A DNA stretch of 64,000 bases from Parachitinimonas caeni. GTDB taxonomy: Bacteria > Pseudomonadota > Gammaproteobacteria > Burkholderiales > Chitinimonadaceae. The translations under genes and the position numbers were made by a program. The DNA lies in contig NZ_JARRAF010000002.1 in NCBI RefSeq assembly GCF_030129945.1, positions 62,001-126,000 of the forward strand. Reading direction: 5' to 3'. Under the pieces are notes generated by a model that ran no database searches, had not been told where the DNA came from, and saw nothing but the letters and a program-made list of their open reading frames with translations. Positions 49,338-58,024 of this stretch are shown here, piece by piece. Positions within the stretch are counted from its first letter, which is position 1. Each line of letters begins with the position of its first letter.

Positions 49338-51410
49338 ATGAAAAACCTGATTGCAACGGCTGCTCTGCTGGCTGGCACGGCCCTGGCCGCCCCCGGCGAT
49401 GATCCTTATCTGTGGATGGAAGAAATCGAGGGCCAGAAGCCTTTGGACTGGGTCAAAACCCATAACCGGAAAACCCTGAATCAGCTGGAAACCGACCCCG
49501 CATTTGGCAAGCTCCAGAAAAGTCTGCTTTCGGTTTATGACTCTCCGGCCCGCATTCCCTCGGTCCAGAAGCTCGGCAAATTCTTTTATAACTTCTGGCA
49601 GGATGCAGCGCATCCTAAAGGCGTCTGGCGCCGTACCTCGCTAGCCGAATACCGCAAGGACAAACCCAAGTGGGAAGCCGTGCTCGACCTAGATGCACTG
49701 GCCAAGTCGGAGGGGGAAAACTGGGTCTGGCACGGCTTCAATTGCCGTGAACCGGAAAATGATCGTTGTCTGATCAGCCTGTCCCGTGGTGGCTCGGATG
49801 CTGCTGTCGTGCGCGAATTTGATTTGGCCAGCAAGTCCTTTGTCAAAGATGGATTCGCCTTGCCTGAAGCGAAATCGGATACCACCTGGATCGACCGCGA
49901 TACGCTGTACATCGGAACCGACTTCGGCAAAGGCTCGATGACCGACTCAGGCTATCCCCGCATCATCAAGCGCTGGAAGCGCGGCACCCCCCTGACTGCG
50001 GCCGAAACCGTACTTGAAGGCCAGGCAAGCGATGTTTCGGTCTCGGCAGCCCATCACTTCAGCCGAGGCCAGCACTATCTGACCCTGCACCGTGCCGTCA
50101 CTTTCTGGGAGAGCGAGGAGTTTCTGGTCACGCAAGGCAAGCAGGTCAAGATCGAAAAACCCAAGGATGCCCAGATCAGCTTTATCGGCAATCAGCTGAT
50201 CTTGAATGTAAAAAGCGACTATAAGGCTGCGGACCGCACCTATCCGGCCGGTAGCGTGCTGGTGATTGATTTTGCACGCTATCAGGCCGGCGAGCGCCGG
50301 TTCACCGCCCTGTTCGAACCGACCGAGCGCACATCCCTGGGCGGAATGACGGCCACCCGCAAGCATGTGCTGATTGAAGTGCTCGATAACGTGAAAAGCC
50401 GGCTCTATGAATGGCGGCTGGAAAAAGATCAATGGTGGCGACGCAGTGTCGAGACGCCGGCATTTGGCAATCTGGAAGTACATGCCGTGGACACAGAAGC
50501 CTCGGACGATTATCTGCTGACATTTTCCGACTTCCTGACCCCCACTACGCTGTACCTGGCCCAAGCCGGCCAGGACAAGCGTGAGAAGCTCAAGCAGCTG
50601 CCTGCCTTCTTCGATGCCAGCCCCTACGAGGTGGCGCAATACGAATCCACTTCGAAAGATGGTACACGGGTGCCCTACTTCGTCATCGCCCGCAAAGGCA
50701 TCAAGCTCGATGGCAACAACCCGACGCTACTGTATGGCTACGGCGGCTTCCGAGTGCCGCAGACACCTTTCTACAGCGCTACGGTAGGCCAAGCCTGGTT
50801 GGAAAAAGGCGGCGTCTATGTGCTGGGGAATATCCGGGGCGGAGGCGAGTTCGGCCCGCGCTGGCATGAAGCCGCGCTCAAGGAAAAACGCCAAACTGCC
50901 TACAATGACTTCATCTCGATTGCTGAAGATTTGCACAAGCGTGGTGTCAGCTCGCCGAAGAAGCTCGGCATTATGGGTGGCAGCAATGGCGGCCTGTTGA
51001 TGGGCGTTATGCTGACGCAACGCCCAGACCTGTTCGGCGCGGTGGTATGTCAGGTGCCGCTGCTGGATATGCGCCGTTATCACACGCTATTGGCCGGTGC
51101 ATCGTGGATGGGTGAGTTCGGCAACCCGGACAAGCCGGAGGAATGGGCTTACATTTCGAAGTACTCGCCGTACCACAACCTGAAGCAGGACGTGAAATAC
51201 CCTCCGACTTTGTTTGCGACCTCCACCAAGGATGACCGGGTTCACCCTGGTCATGCCCGCAAGATGGCCGCCAAGATGCTGGAAATGGGGCAACCCGTCA
51301 GCTACTTCGAGAACATCGAGGGTGGCCACGGCGGTGCCGCCGACAATGCCCAGCGCGCCCTGATGAACGGCGTGGCTTACACCTATCTGTGGCATCAGCT
51401 CAATAAGTAA
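49338..51410 (+). CDS. prolyl oligopeptidase family serine peptidase (S9A), exported
   Basis: Cleaves peptides after proline. The start at 49338 gives 690 residues with a signal peptide (MKNLIATAALLAGTALA, cut before APGDD), so it is likely periplasmic. An N-terminal seven-bladed propeller (about 70-410) is followed by an alpha/beta hydrolase domain with nucleophile Ser549 in GIMGGSNGGLLMG, Asp in STKDDRVHPGH and His in EGGHGG. RGGGEFGPRWHEAAL is typical of S9A. An upstream open frame would remove the signal peptide logic. Confidence 0.94.
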   Translation: MKNLIATAALLAGTALAAPGDDPYLWMEEIEGQKPLDWVKTHNRKTLNQLETDPAFGKLQKSLLSVYDSPARIPSVQKLGKFFYNFWQDAAHPKGVWRRTSLAEYRKDKPKWEAVLDLDALAKSEGENWVWHGFNCREPENDRCLISLSRGGSDAAVVREFDLASKSFVKDGFALPEAKSDTTWIDRDTLYIGTDFGKGSMTDSGYPRIIKRWKRGTPLTAAETVLEGQASDVSVSAAHHFSRGQHYLTLHRAVTFWESEEFLVTQGKQVKIEKPKDAQISFIGNQLILNVKSDYKAADRTYPAGSVLVIDFARYQAGERRFTALFEPTERTSLGGMTATRKHVLIEVLDNVKSRLYEWRLEKDQWWRRSVETPAFGNLEVHAVDTEASDDYLLTFSDFLTPTTLYLAQAGQDKREKLKQLPAFFDASPYEVAQYESTSKDGTRVPYFVIARKGIKLDGNNPTLLYGYGGFRVPQTPFYSATVGQAWLEKGGVYVLGNIRGGGEFGPRWHEAALKEKRQTAYNDFISIAEDLHKRGVSSPKKLGIMGGSNGGLLMGVMLTQRPDLFGAVVCQVPLLDMRRYHTLLAGASWMGEFGNPDKPEEWAYISKYSPYHNLKQDVKYPPTLFATSTKDDRVHPGHARKMAAKMLEMGQPVSYFENIEGGHGGAADNAQRALMNGVAYTYLWHQLNK

Positions 51411-51426
51411 TCCATCACACCCGGCG

Positions 51427-51465
51427 CCGAGGACAATTCATGATCGGTATATGAAGTGTCCTCGG
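51427..51465 (+). terminator. hairpin after the prolyl oligopeptidase gene
   Basis: A 9-bp stem CCGAGGACA / TGTCCTCGG, with an inner TTCAT/ATGAA pairing. It has no T-run and lies just before a repeat copy. It may reduce read-through or stabilise the mRNA end. Confidence 0.45.
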
Positions 51466-51470
51466 CGGCC

Positions 51471-51519
51471 GGGCGCTGTTGACGTTTGCTTGCGAAAACG
51501 AATCGTCAACAGAACCTAG
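51471..51519. repeat. minimal dispersed element (49 bp), providing the carbonic anhydrase stop codon
   Basis: GGGCGCTGTTGACG and CGTCAACAGAACCTAG are separated by only about 19 nt, so the copy is little more than the two inverted ends. The last CTAG overlaps the TAG stop (51518-51516) of the - strand carbonic anhydrase gene. Confidence 0.8.
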
Positions 51520-52160
51520 CCCAGCGCATCCAGCGCTGCTGCGTAGCTATCCACCAGCTGGTCTGAAGAAGAAATCGAAATCCGCAGATCCTGCAGCAAT
51601 CCGTCCTTCAGCTGGTAAATCAGACCATGAACCGTCAGGTCTTGCCCCTGAGACCAGGCATCCTGCACGATGGTGGTCTGGCAGGCATTGACCACCTGTT
51701 CAATCACATTCAGTTCACACAGGCGATCGAAGCGCTGCTCAGGGGGGACATCCTGCAGCCGCAGCCGATGCGCGCGACGGATGTCATGAATATGGCGCAA
51801 CCAGTTATCGGCCAGACCCACCCGCTTCTTCTCAAAGACCGTGCGAATCCCGCCGCAGCCATAATGGCCACAGACCATGATGTGCCGGACCTTCAGCAAC
51901 TCGACTGCAAACTGGATGGTTGACAGGCAGTTCAGATCAGAATGAACAATCAGGTTGGCCACATTGCGATGGACGAACACCTCACCAGGCAACAAGCCGA
52001 TCAGCTCGTTGGCCGGCACCCGGCTGTCAGCGCAGCCGATCCATAGATACTCTGGGGTTTGTTGACGTGATAACAGCTCGAAGAAATCGGGTTGCGCTGC
52101 CGTAATCTCTGCCGCCCAGCGGCGATTGTTTTCGAACAGATGTTCTAAGGCATGGGACAT
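51516..52160 (-). CDS. can: beta-type carbonic anhydrase
   Basis: Interconverts CO2 and bicarbonate; needed for growth in air in many bacteria. The start at 52160 has AAGGAAA upstream and gives 214 residues. The zinc ligands Cys43, His99 and Cys102 and the Asp45-Arg47 dyad (GCADSR, CGHYGCGG) are all present at the spacing of E. coli Can. The stop codon TAG belongs to the end of a repeat element, so the last residues (AALDALG) may have been set by the insertion. Confidence 0.96.
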   Translation of the reverse strand: MSHALEHLFENNRRWAAEITAAQPDFFELLSRQQTPEYLWIGCADSRVPANELIGLLPGEVFVHRNVANLIVHSDLNCLSTIQFAVELLKVRHIMVCGHYGCGGIRTVFEKKRVGLADNWLRHIHDIRRAHRLRLQDVPPEQRFDRLCELNVIEQVVNACQTTIVQDAWSQGQDLTVHGLIYQLKDGLLQDLRISISSSDQLVDSYAAALDALG

Positions 52161-52292
52161 CGGCAATTTCCTTGAATCATTGAACCCAGGCCACTGGCAT
52201 TGGTTTGATACACCCCTCAAAACCGTTGCAATAGCGCCTAGAATAGCGGGACCACATTCCCGGCTTTGCTGCCAATTTGCCGGGTACTCGAC

Positions 52293-52428
52293 CAGGCGCG
52301 GTTGACGTTTCGTTTTCGGTCTCGCCGGGCAGGGTGAGCGCGGCCTGACAAACTAAATGAGCGAGCCCTAACGTCGCCCGCCCCCCAAAATCGATCCGGC
52401 GCGACCGAAACAAAACGTCAACAACAAC
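52293..52428. repeat. dispersed element, module-2 type (136 bp)
   Basis: It starts CCAGGCGCGGTTGACG and ends AACGTCAACAACAACTG after GCGCGACCGAAACAAAACG. Inside are GCAGGGTGAGCGC and AACTAAATGAGCGAGCCC, matching the module-2 interior. It lies between the carbonic anhydrase start and ampD; the rest of that 362-bp gap shows nothing recognisable. Confidence 0.8.
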
Positions 52429-52522
52429 TGGAAAACCCGCTATTTTGGCCCATTTATCGCCAGAATCACGATTTGATTGCAAAAGCAGCCCGCCCGCTCC
52501 CACCCTCTTCCGCCCTCAAACC

Positions 52523-53083
52523 ATGACTCACTCTCTCGAAATCGACCCCAACGGCTGGTGTCCGCAGGCGCGCCAGATCCCTTCGCCCAACTTCGATGCC
52601 CGGCCAGATGGCCAGAGGATTGATCTCGTGGTCATCCACGCAATCAGCCTGCCCCCGCGCCAGTTTGGCGGGCCGGGTGTAGAGCAGCTGTTTCTCAACC
52701 AGCTTGATCCCGCCGAGCACCCTTACTACGAAGGAATCCACCAGCTACGGGTGTCTGCGCACTTTTTCATTCGGCGCGATGGGGAATTGGTGCAGTTTGT
52801 AGCCTGCGGCCAACGGGCATGGCATGCCGGTGTTTCCAGCTGGCAAGGACGGGAGCGCTGCAATGATTTTTCGATTGGCATTGAACTGGAAGGTGGCGAT
52901 GACGACCCCTTTGCGCCCGCGCAATACCGCAGCCTGCTATCGCTACTGACTGCGCTGCAAGCTGCCTATCCGATTGCCTCGATCGCCGGTCACCACGACA
53001 TCGCCCCGAGCCGCAAAACCGATCCCGGCCCATATTTCGACTGGCAGCAGATTTTCGACACCATGCCGCAATGGCGCCGCTGA
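52523..53083 (+). CDS. ampD: 1,6-anhydro-N-acetylmuramyl-L-alanine amidase
   Basis: Cytoplasmic zinc amidase of murein recycling; its loss induces AmpC in bacteria that have AmpR. The start at 52523 gives 186 residues. The zinc His sites and catalytic residues are in VVIHAISLP (about 35-43), CNDFSIGIELEG and AGHHDIAPSRKTDPGPYFDW (about 155-174). No ampE or ampC is adjacent. Confidence 0.95.
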   Translation: MTHSLEIDPNGWCPQARQIPSPNFDARPDGQRIDLVVIHAISLPPRQFGGPGVEQLFLNQLDPAEHPYYEGIHQLRVSAHFFIRRDGELVQFVACGQRAWHAGVSSWQGRERCNDFSIGIELEGGDDDPFAPAQYRSLLSLLTALQAAYPIASIAGHHDIAPSRKTDPGPYFDWQQIFDTMPQWRR

Positions 53084-53106
53084 TCGCAATCAGCCAGACA
53101 TCAAAG

Positions 53107-53154
53107 CGATAGCCGATCCCGCGCAACGGCAAACCTAAGGTCAACAGAGCCTAA
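53107..53154 (-). repeat. right-end copy of the dispersed element, providing the stop codon of the solute-binding protein gene
   Basis: GCGATAGCCGATCCCGCG leads to AAGGTCAACAGAGCCTAA, the right terminus. The CTA at 53151-53153 is the TAG stop of the - strand gene. A left end is not clear, though GACATCAAAGCG at about 53097 might be a relic. Confidence 0.65.
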
Positions 53155-53900
53155 GGCTTGTTGGGAAAAACCGTCTGGATCGCGGTGTTGATGCGTTGCA
53201 TCAGCTCTACACCGATCGTTCTGGCACACATGATGTAGCGGACGTTTCCGGCAGGGATGTCAGGAAACGGCACCGTTTCCAGTTTCAACCCCTTCAGCTC
53301 GGGCATCTGGCGCAGATAGGTCAACTCATCGACATCGACAATCGCGTAGTCCACAAAGCCAACCCCAACCTTGCGCAGATTGGTCACAGGAGACACGCTG
53401 GCCCGTTCCACTCGCCGCCCCATGGCGGCAATCAAGTTGTCGATATACGGCCCGTAGGAATAGCCGTCGGTCACCACCAGTCGCAAGGAAAGGTTCTCGG
53501 TCAGCTCCTGCAAGGATTTGTGCTGGCGAACCTTGGCAGCCCTATCCGCATGTGTCAGCACTGCCATCGGTTGATCTTGATGGATAGCCACACTGAATCG
53601 CGCAAACTTTTCCCTCTCGGGATTCTTGAACCAGCCAATCGAACAAGTCGGCTCCTGCGCCTGCTCCATTTCCGACAATATCCGCTTGGCAGGCCGCTCT
53701 TCGAATTGAGGCTCGATCCCTGCATGCCGAAACATCTCGCGGGAGCGCTCCAGCAGAAAGCCTTTTGCCTGGCCGGCCTCGGTGTAGTAATACGGCGGCT
53801 TGCTGATATAACTCACCACCATCGGTTCCGCTGATGCCTCCGCCGCCGCAGCCATGGCACAGGCGGTCAACGCATAAGGAAGGCTGCAGCGATTCAGCAT
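53151..53900 (-). CDS. periplasmic solute-binding protein family 3-like
   Basis: 249 residues from ATG 53900, with a signal peptide (cut near AEASAEP, about residue 24). The layout FLLERSREMFRHAGI (about 48-62), an aromatic-rich start YISKPPYYYTEAG and VGFVDYAIVDVDELTYL suits an amino-acid-type binding protein (SBP_bac_3). No permease or ATPase gene is near, so it could be a stand-alone receptor or sensor. The stop TAG comes from a repeat end. Confidence 0.8.
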   Translation of the reverse strand: MLNRCSLPYALTACAMAAAAEASAEPMVVSYISKPPYYYTEAGQAKGFLLERSREMFRHAGIEPQFEERPAKRILSEMEQAQEPTCSIGWFKNPEREKFARFSVAIHQDQPMAVLTHADRAAKVRQHKSLQELTENLSLRLVVTDGYSYGPYIDNLIAAMGRRVERASVSPVTNLRKVGVGFVDYAIVDVDELTYLRQMPELKGLKLETVPFPDIPAGNVRYIMCARTIGVELMQRINTAIQTVFPNKP

Positions 53901-54059
53901 GATTCCGCCCCTTGATGATCCCGGCCCAAATCTCATTATCGGCCGTCCGGCGCTCTGCGCAAGCTGGTCGCGCAGACGGCAGTGACAGGGATTTTCGAGT
54001 CATAAAACCGTCACTACATATTCACTCGACGGCAATCTGACTAGATCAAAGTGAGTTGC

Positions 54060-55250
54060 ATGGATACCAAACGCTCACTTTGCCTGGCATTTGTCACCGA
54101 AACCTTTCCGCCAGAGGTCAACGGCGTCGCAATGACGGTCAGCCGTATGGTGACCGGGCTGCTGGCGCGAGGTCATCGCATCATTCTGACCCGGCCGCGT
54201 CAGCATCGCCACGATCAGCCAGCCCAATCCGGCAGCTATCACGAGCAGCTGGCCCCTGGCATGGTATGCCCGCTTTACCGCGATTTGCGGCTGGGTTTGC
54301 CCTCCGTCCGTTTACTGCTGAAGGCCTGGCGTGAGCATCGTCCTGATCTGGTAGTGGTCGTGACGGAAGGGCCACTCGGCTGGTCAGCCTTGCGTGCGGC
54401 CAAACAGCTTGGCATCCCGGCATTGACCGAGTTTCACACCAACTTCCATCGCTACAGCGAGCACTACGGCTTTGGCTGGCTGAAGGGCCCGGTCACCGCT
54501 TATCTGCGCCGCTTTCACAACAACGGCCAACTGGCGCTGGTGCCTACCAGCGAAATTGCTGAGGAACTGGGTCGCATCGGTCTGCAACGAGTCGAAACCG
54601 TGGCGCGGGGCGTCGATACCCAGCTTTACCACCCGGAACGGCGTAGCGATGCCTTGCGGCAACACTGGGGCGTCAGCCCGCAGACCCAGGTGGTAGCTTA
54701 TGTTGGCAGGCTGGCCGCTGAGAAGAATCTGCCCCTGGTCCTGCAGGCGTTTGCCGCCATGCGGGAGATCCGCCCGGATAGCCGCATGGTGTGGGTTGGC
54801 GATGGGCCGGAACGGGCTGCGCTGGCAGCCGCGCATCCCGAGCATGTGTTTTGTGGAATACAAAGGCACGAAGCACTGGCCAGCCACTACGCCTCGGCGG
54901 ATGCCTTCCTGTTTGCCAGCGAGACCGAGACTTACGGCAACGTCACCCTCGAAGCCATGGCCAGCGGCCTGGGAGTCGTTGCCTACAACTACGCGGCAGC
55001 CCGCAACCATGTCCGGCATCGGTGCAACGGGTTGGTAGCGCCGCTTGGCGACGAGGAGGAATTCATCGAACTCGCACGCTATGCCGCGAGCTACCCCAGT
55101 GTGATGCGCGATCTGGGTACCGCCGCCCGGCGCAGTGTGGAGGCGATCGGCTGGGACGCAATCATTGACCGGTTCGAAACCATTCTGTCCCAACTATTGC
55201 AGGGCCGCGCCTCACTCCCCCCCCATCCCAACGCCGCACTGGCCCAGTAG
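54060..55250 (+). CDS. glycosyltransferase family 4, mannosyl/glycosyl lipid type
   Basis: 396 residues, GT-B fold. FVTETFPPEVNGVAMTVSRM at the start and FASETETYGNVTLEAMASGLG near residue 290 (E-x7-E nucleotide-sugar site) match GDP-mannose- or UDP-sugar-dependent GT4 enzymes that act on lipids (MgtA/SQD2-like). The ATG is at 54060; GTG 54051 is an alternative. The next gene, 36 nt later, encodes a PAP2 phosphatase. The pair may make or modify a glycolipid. Confidence 0.88.
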   Translation: MDTKRSLCLAFVTETFPPEVNGVAMTVSRMVTGLLARGHRIILTRPRQHRHDQPAQSGSYHEQLAPGMVCPLYRDLRLGLPSVRLLLKAWREHRPDLVVVVTEGPLGWSALRAAKQLGIPALTEFHTNFHRYSEHYGFGWLKGPVTAYLRRFHNNGQLALVPTSEIAEELGRIGLQRVETVARGVDTQLYHPERRSDALRQHWGVSPQTQVVAYVGRLAAEKNLPLVLQAFAAMREIRPDSRMVWVGDGPERAALAAAHPEHVFCGIQRHEALASHYASADAFLFASETETYGNVTLEAMASGLGVVAYNYAAARNHVRHRCNGLVAPLGDEEEFIELARYAASYPSVMRDLGTAARRSVEAIGWDAIIDRFETILSQLLQGRASLPPHPNAALAQ

Positions 55251-55286
55251 AGATCCGTCACCGCCCATCTGCCAAGGAGATTTGCC

Positions 55287-55817
55287 ATGCAGCTCAGTCA
55301 GACCAAAGCTCTGCTTATCGAATGGGATCAGTCACTGACCCTGCGTTGCAACCGGGTCAGCCGGCATCGTTTGCTACGTGGACTGTTCATCGGTGTCAGC
55401 CGGTTGGGAGATGGTCTCTTCTGGTATGCCCTGATGCTCTGCCTGCTGGCGGTGTTCGGTGCCGAGGCGGCCCGTGGCGTGCTGCACATGACAGTGGTCG
55501 GCATTGCCAGCCTGCTGGTCTACAAATGGCTGAAGCGACAAACTGCCCGGCCACGCCCGTTCATGCGCCAGGCCGGGATCATCCCCGCCACCGCCGCGCT
55601 CGACCTGTACAGCTTTCCCTCCGGCCACACCCTGCATGCGGTGTCGTTCACATTGGTGGCCAGCGTCTACTTTCCTTACCTGCAGCCTGCGCTGTGGCTG
55701 TTCACCGCGCTGGTTGCCGCCAGCCGGCCAGTTCTGGGACTGCATTATCCCAGCGACGTGCTGGCAGGAGCCTGCCTGGGCGGAGCACTGGCTTGCGGCT
55801 CATTCCTACTGCTCTAA
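55287..55817 (+). CDS. PAP2 family lipid phosphatase
   Basis: 176 residues with about five membrane segments. The three motifs of the family are present: K-x6-RP (KRQTARPRPF), PSGH in YSFPSGHTLH, and SR-x5-H (SRPVLGLHYPSD). Members dephosphorylate phosphatidic acid, undecaprenyl pyrophosphate or similar lipids. It shares a transcript with the glycosyltransferase. The stop TAA forms part of CTAAACGCAGTTGACG, a variant repeat end. Confidence 0.9.
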   Translation: MQLSQTKALLIEWDQSLTLRCNRVSRHRLLRGLFIGVSRLGDGLFWYALMLCLLAVFGAEAARGVLHMTVVGIASLLVYKWLKRQTARPRPFMRQAGIIPATAALDLYSFPSGHTLHAVSFTLVASVYFPYLQPALWLFTALVAASRPVLGLHYPSDVLAGACLGGALACGSFLLL

Positions 55818-55870
55818 ACGCAGTTGACGCTTGATAGCCGGATAGGAAGCGCAACGTCAACTGAACCTCT
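55814..55870. repeat. short dispersed element (57 bp) at the PAP2 gene stop
   Basis: CTAAACGCAGTTGACG and ACGTCAACTGAACCTCT are inverted ends about 25 nt apart. TAA within the left end is the PAP2 stop codon, so this is a diverged minimal copy. No further feature is seen between it and the CoA-binding protein gene. Confidence 0.65.
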
Positions 55871-55989
55871 GCCCCTCGGCAAAGAGTCCCCTCTCACAGA
55901 CCAATCCACTCCCTCTAGATTCTGTCCCAAAGCTATTTTGCAAGCCGCATCTCAGGCAAACTGGGCACTCCCCTCAAGGAGTGCCCGGC

Positions 55990-56403
55990 ATGTTTCAGCA
56001 ACCCTCAGACCGTGAAATTCGTGATCGCCTCAAACAAATCCGGCGGATTGCCGTGGTCGGGTTATCACCGAACCCAACCCGTCCCAGCTATCGGGTGTCT
56101 TCCCGCATGCAGCGCTGGGGCTTCGAGATCGTGCCGGTTCGACCTGCCGTGACAAGCGTTCTGGACAGTCCGGCCTTCGGCTCACTGGCAGAGGTTCCCG
56201 GCCAGATTGATCTGGTCAATGTCTTTCGCAATGCCAGCGAGCTGGATGTGATTGTCGATGACTGCATTGCCCTGAACCTGCCGGCCTTGTGGATCCAGCA
56301 AGGCATTATCAATGAGTCGGCGGCAGCACGCGCACAGGCTGCCGGCATCTGGGTAGTCATGGATCGTTGCCTGATGGTCGAATACAACCGACTTTGCCTG
56401 TAG
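55990..56403 (+). CDS. CoA-binding domain protein (YccU-like)
   Basis: 137 residues with a Rossmann-like CoA-binding fold: RRIAVVGLSPNPTRPSYRVSSRMQ (about 17-40), VNVFRNASELDVIVDDCI and LWIQQGIINESAAARAQAAG. The family (CoA_binding, PF02629-like) has no firmly known role. The ATG at 55990 has AAGGA 9 nt upstream; GTG 55981 is too close to it. Confidence 0.85.
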   Translation: MFQQPSDREIRDRLKQIRRIAVVGLSPNPTRPSYRVSSRMQRWGFEIVPVRPAVTSVLDSPAFGSLAEVPGQIDLVNVFRNASELDVIVDDCIALNLPALWIQQGIINESAAARAQAAGIWVVMDRCLMVEYNRLCL

Positions 56404-56524
56404 GCGCGACCGTCGCCTTGAGATTTTGCGGCGGATAGCCGATTAATCAGCAAAGCGCGCCGTACTTGCACGACCTGCAGCTTTGGCGCCAAATACCCCC
56501 GCCCGTGTCGTCGATGGAGCTAAC

Positions 56525-56878
56525 GTGTCCCGCAAAAGCAAGCTTGTTGTCCTGACGCTGATTGGCAGTGCCACCTTGGCCGGCTGCAGTGAGCAGGTTC
56601 AAACCAAACGCAATATGTACGCCAGCCGAGAAGACTGCCTGAAAGAATGGCCCCCCGAAGACTGCCGGGAAGAATCATACCGTCGCTCGAATGGCAGCAC
56701 CGGCTACTCCTACTGGGGGCCGCACTACACTAGCAATGGCCGGGTATTCCACTACAACGGCCGTGAAAGTATGCGCTACGGCAAGTTGTCGAGCAGCCGC
56801 GCCATCTCTACCAGCCATTCATCTGTCAGCCGTGGCGGCTTCGGTTCAATCGGCCACGGCAGTCATGGAGGCGGCTGA
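56525..56878 (+). CDS. DUF1190 lipoprotein (YgiB/YjfM-like)
   Basis: 117 residues starting at GTG 56525 with GGAG upstream. A lipoprotein signal peptide ends in the lipobox LAGC (Cys about residue 20). A CLKEWPPEDC motif and a C-terminal Ser/Gly-rich tail follow; the composition fits the UPF0441/DUF1190 family. Its stop overlaps the next start (TGATG). E. coli places YjfM beside YjfL and YjfC, as here, so these three probably act together at the envelope. Confidence 0.83.
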   Translation: MSRKSKLVVLTLIGSATLAGCSEQVQTKRNMYASREDCLKEWPPEDCREESYRRSNGSTGYSYWGPHYTSNGRVFHYNGRESMRYGKLSSSRAISTSHSSVSRGGFGSIGHGSHGGG

Positions 56879-58005
56879 TGCAAAGGATCAAAGTTCCTCC
56901 TCGTCCCGGCTGGCAGCGGAAAATGGAGTCTGTCGGCTTTCACTTTCATAGTATTGATGGCGTTTACTGGCGGGATGAGCTGGCCTATCGCTTCAGCAGC
57001 GCCCAGATCGACGAACTTGATGACGTCACGGCTGCGCTCAACCAGCTATGTTTGCAGGCGGTAGAGCATGTCGTACGTGAGAAGCGCTATCGGGAGCTGG
57101 CGATACCGCCACACGCCATTCCGCTGATCGAAGATTCCTGGCGCCGCCAAGACCCCAGTCTGTTTGGCCGGTTTGACCTTGCCTACGATGGCCTGTCGCC
57201 CCCCAAACTCTACGAATTCAATGCCGACACCCCCACCTCCTTGATTGAGTCAAGCATCGCACAGTGGTTCTGGCTACAGGATTGGAATCCGCAGGCCGAC
57301 CAATTCAACAGCTTGCACGAGAAGTTGATCGAACGCTGGAAGACGCTACGCCAGCATTGGCCGGACGCACACAAGCTGCATCTGGCTTGTCTTTATGACA
57401 ACGAAGAAGATGTCGGCAATCTCGAATATCTGGCCGACTGCGCAAGCCAGGCCGGCTGGCCGATCGAATGCCTGGACATTGCCGATGTCGGCTGGGATGG
57501 TCGGCAGTTTGTCGATAATCAGGAACAGGCCATCAACCTGCTGTTCAAGCTCTACCCGTGGGAATGGCTGTGTGCCGAGGCATTCGGTCCCGACATTCCG
57601 CGCGCCGCCACCGGCTGGGTTGAGCCCCCTTGGCGCATGTTGCTGGCCAACAAGGGCATTCTGCCGATTTTGTGGCAACTCAACCCTGGACATCCCAATT
57701 TGCTCGAATGCCATTTCGACGCCAGTGCGTTTACTGGTCGGCCTTATGTGAAAAAGCCCCTGCTTTCGCGAGAAGGCGCCAACATCAGCGTGGTTGGCAT
57801 GGGCCCGACCGTGACAACAGCGGGTGACTATGGTGAAGAGGGCTTTGTCTATCAGGCCTTTCACAGCCTGCCACGGTTTGATGATGCCTACGCCCTGGTT
57901 GGGTCGTGGCTGGTAGGAAATGAGCCCGCCGGCATTGGCATACGTGAAGATGCTTCGGCCATCACCCAGAACACCAGCCATTTCGTCCCGCATTTTTTTG
58001 AATAG
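56878..58005 (+). CDS. glutathionylspermidine synthase-like ATP-grasp protein (YgiC/YjfC)
   Basis: 375 residues of the C-terminal ATP-grasp type of glutathionylspermidine synthase, without the amidase domain of the E. coli enzyme. YEFNADTPTSLIESS (about 112-126), VEPPWRMLLANKGILPILWQL and VKKPLLSREGANI (Lys and Glu of ATP site) are visible. Its substrate is unknown; YgiC and YjfC were reported not to make glutathionylspermidine. GGAGGC precedes the ATG. It is in an operon with the lipoprotein and the DUF350 protein. Confidence 0.88.
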   Translation: MQRIKVPPRPGWQRKMESVGFHFHSIDGVYWRDELAYRFSSAQIDELDDVTAALNQLCLQAVEHVVREKRYRELAIPPHAIPLIEDSWRRQDPSLFGRFDLAYDGLSPPKLYEFNADTPTSLIESSIAQWFWLQDWNPQADQFNSLHEKLIERWKTLRQHWPDAHKLHLACLYDNEEDVGNLEYLADCASQAGWPIECLDIADVGWDGRQFVDNQEQAINLLFKLYPWEWLCAEAFGPDIPRAATGWVEPPWRMLLANKGILPILWQLNPGHPNLLECHFDASAFTGRPYVKKPLLSREGANISVVGMGPTVTTAGDYGEEGFVYQAFHSLPRFDDAYALVGSWLVGNEPAGIGIREDASAITQNTSHFVPHFFE

Positions 58006-58024
58006 CCCATCGCAAAGGTCGCCC

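Noticed and set aside
52045-52085. TTTGTTGACGTGATAAC inside the carbonic anhydrase gene, like the repeat left end
   Set aside because: It is within a conserved coding region, and the match does not continue into the TTTTGTTTCCGG part; taken as chance.
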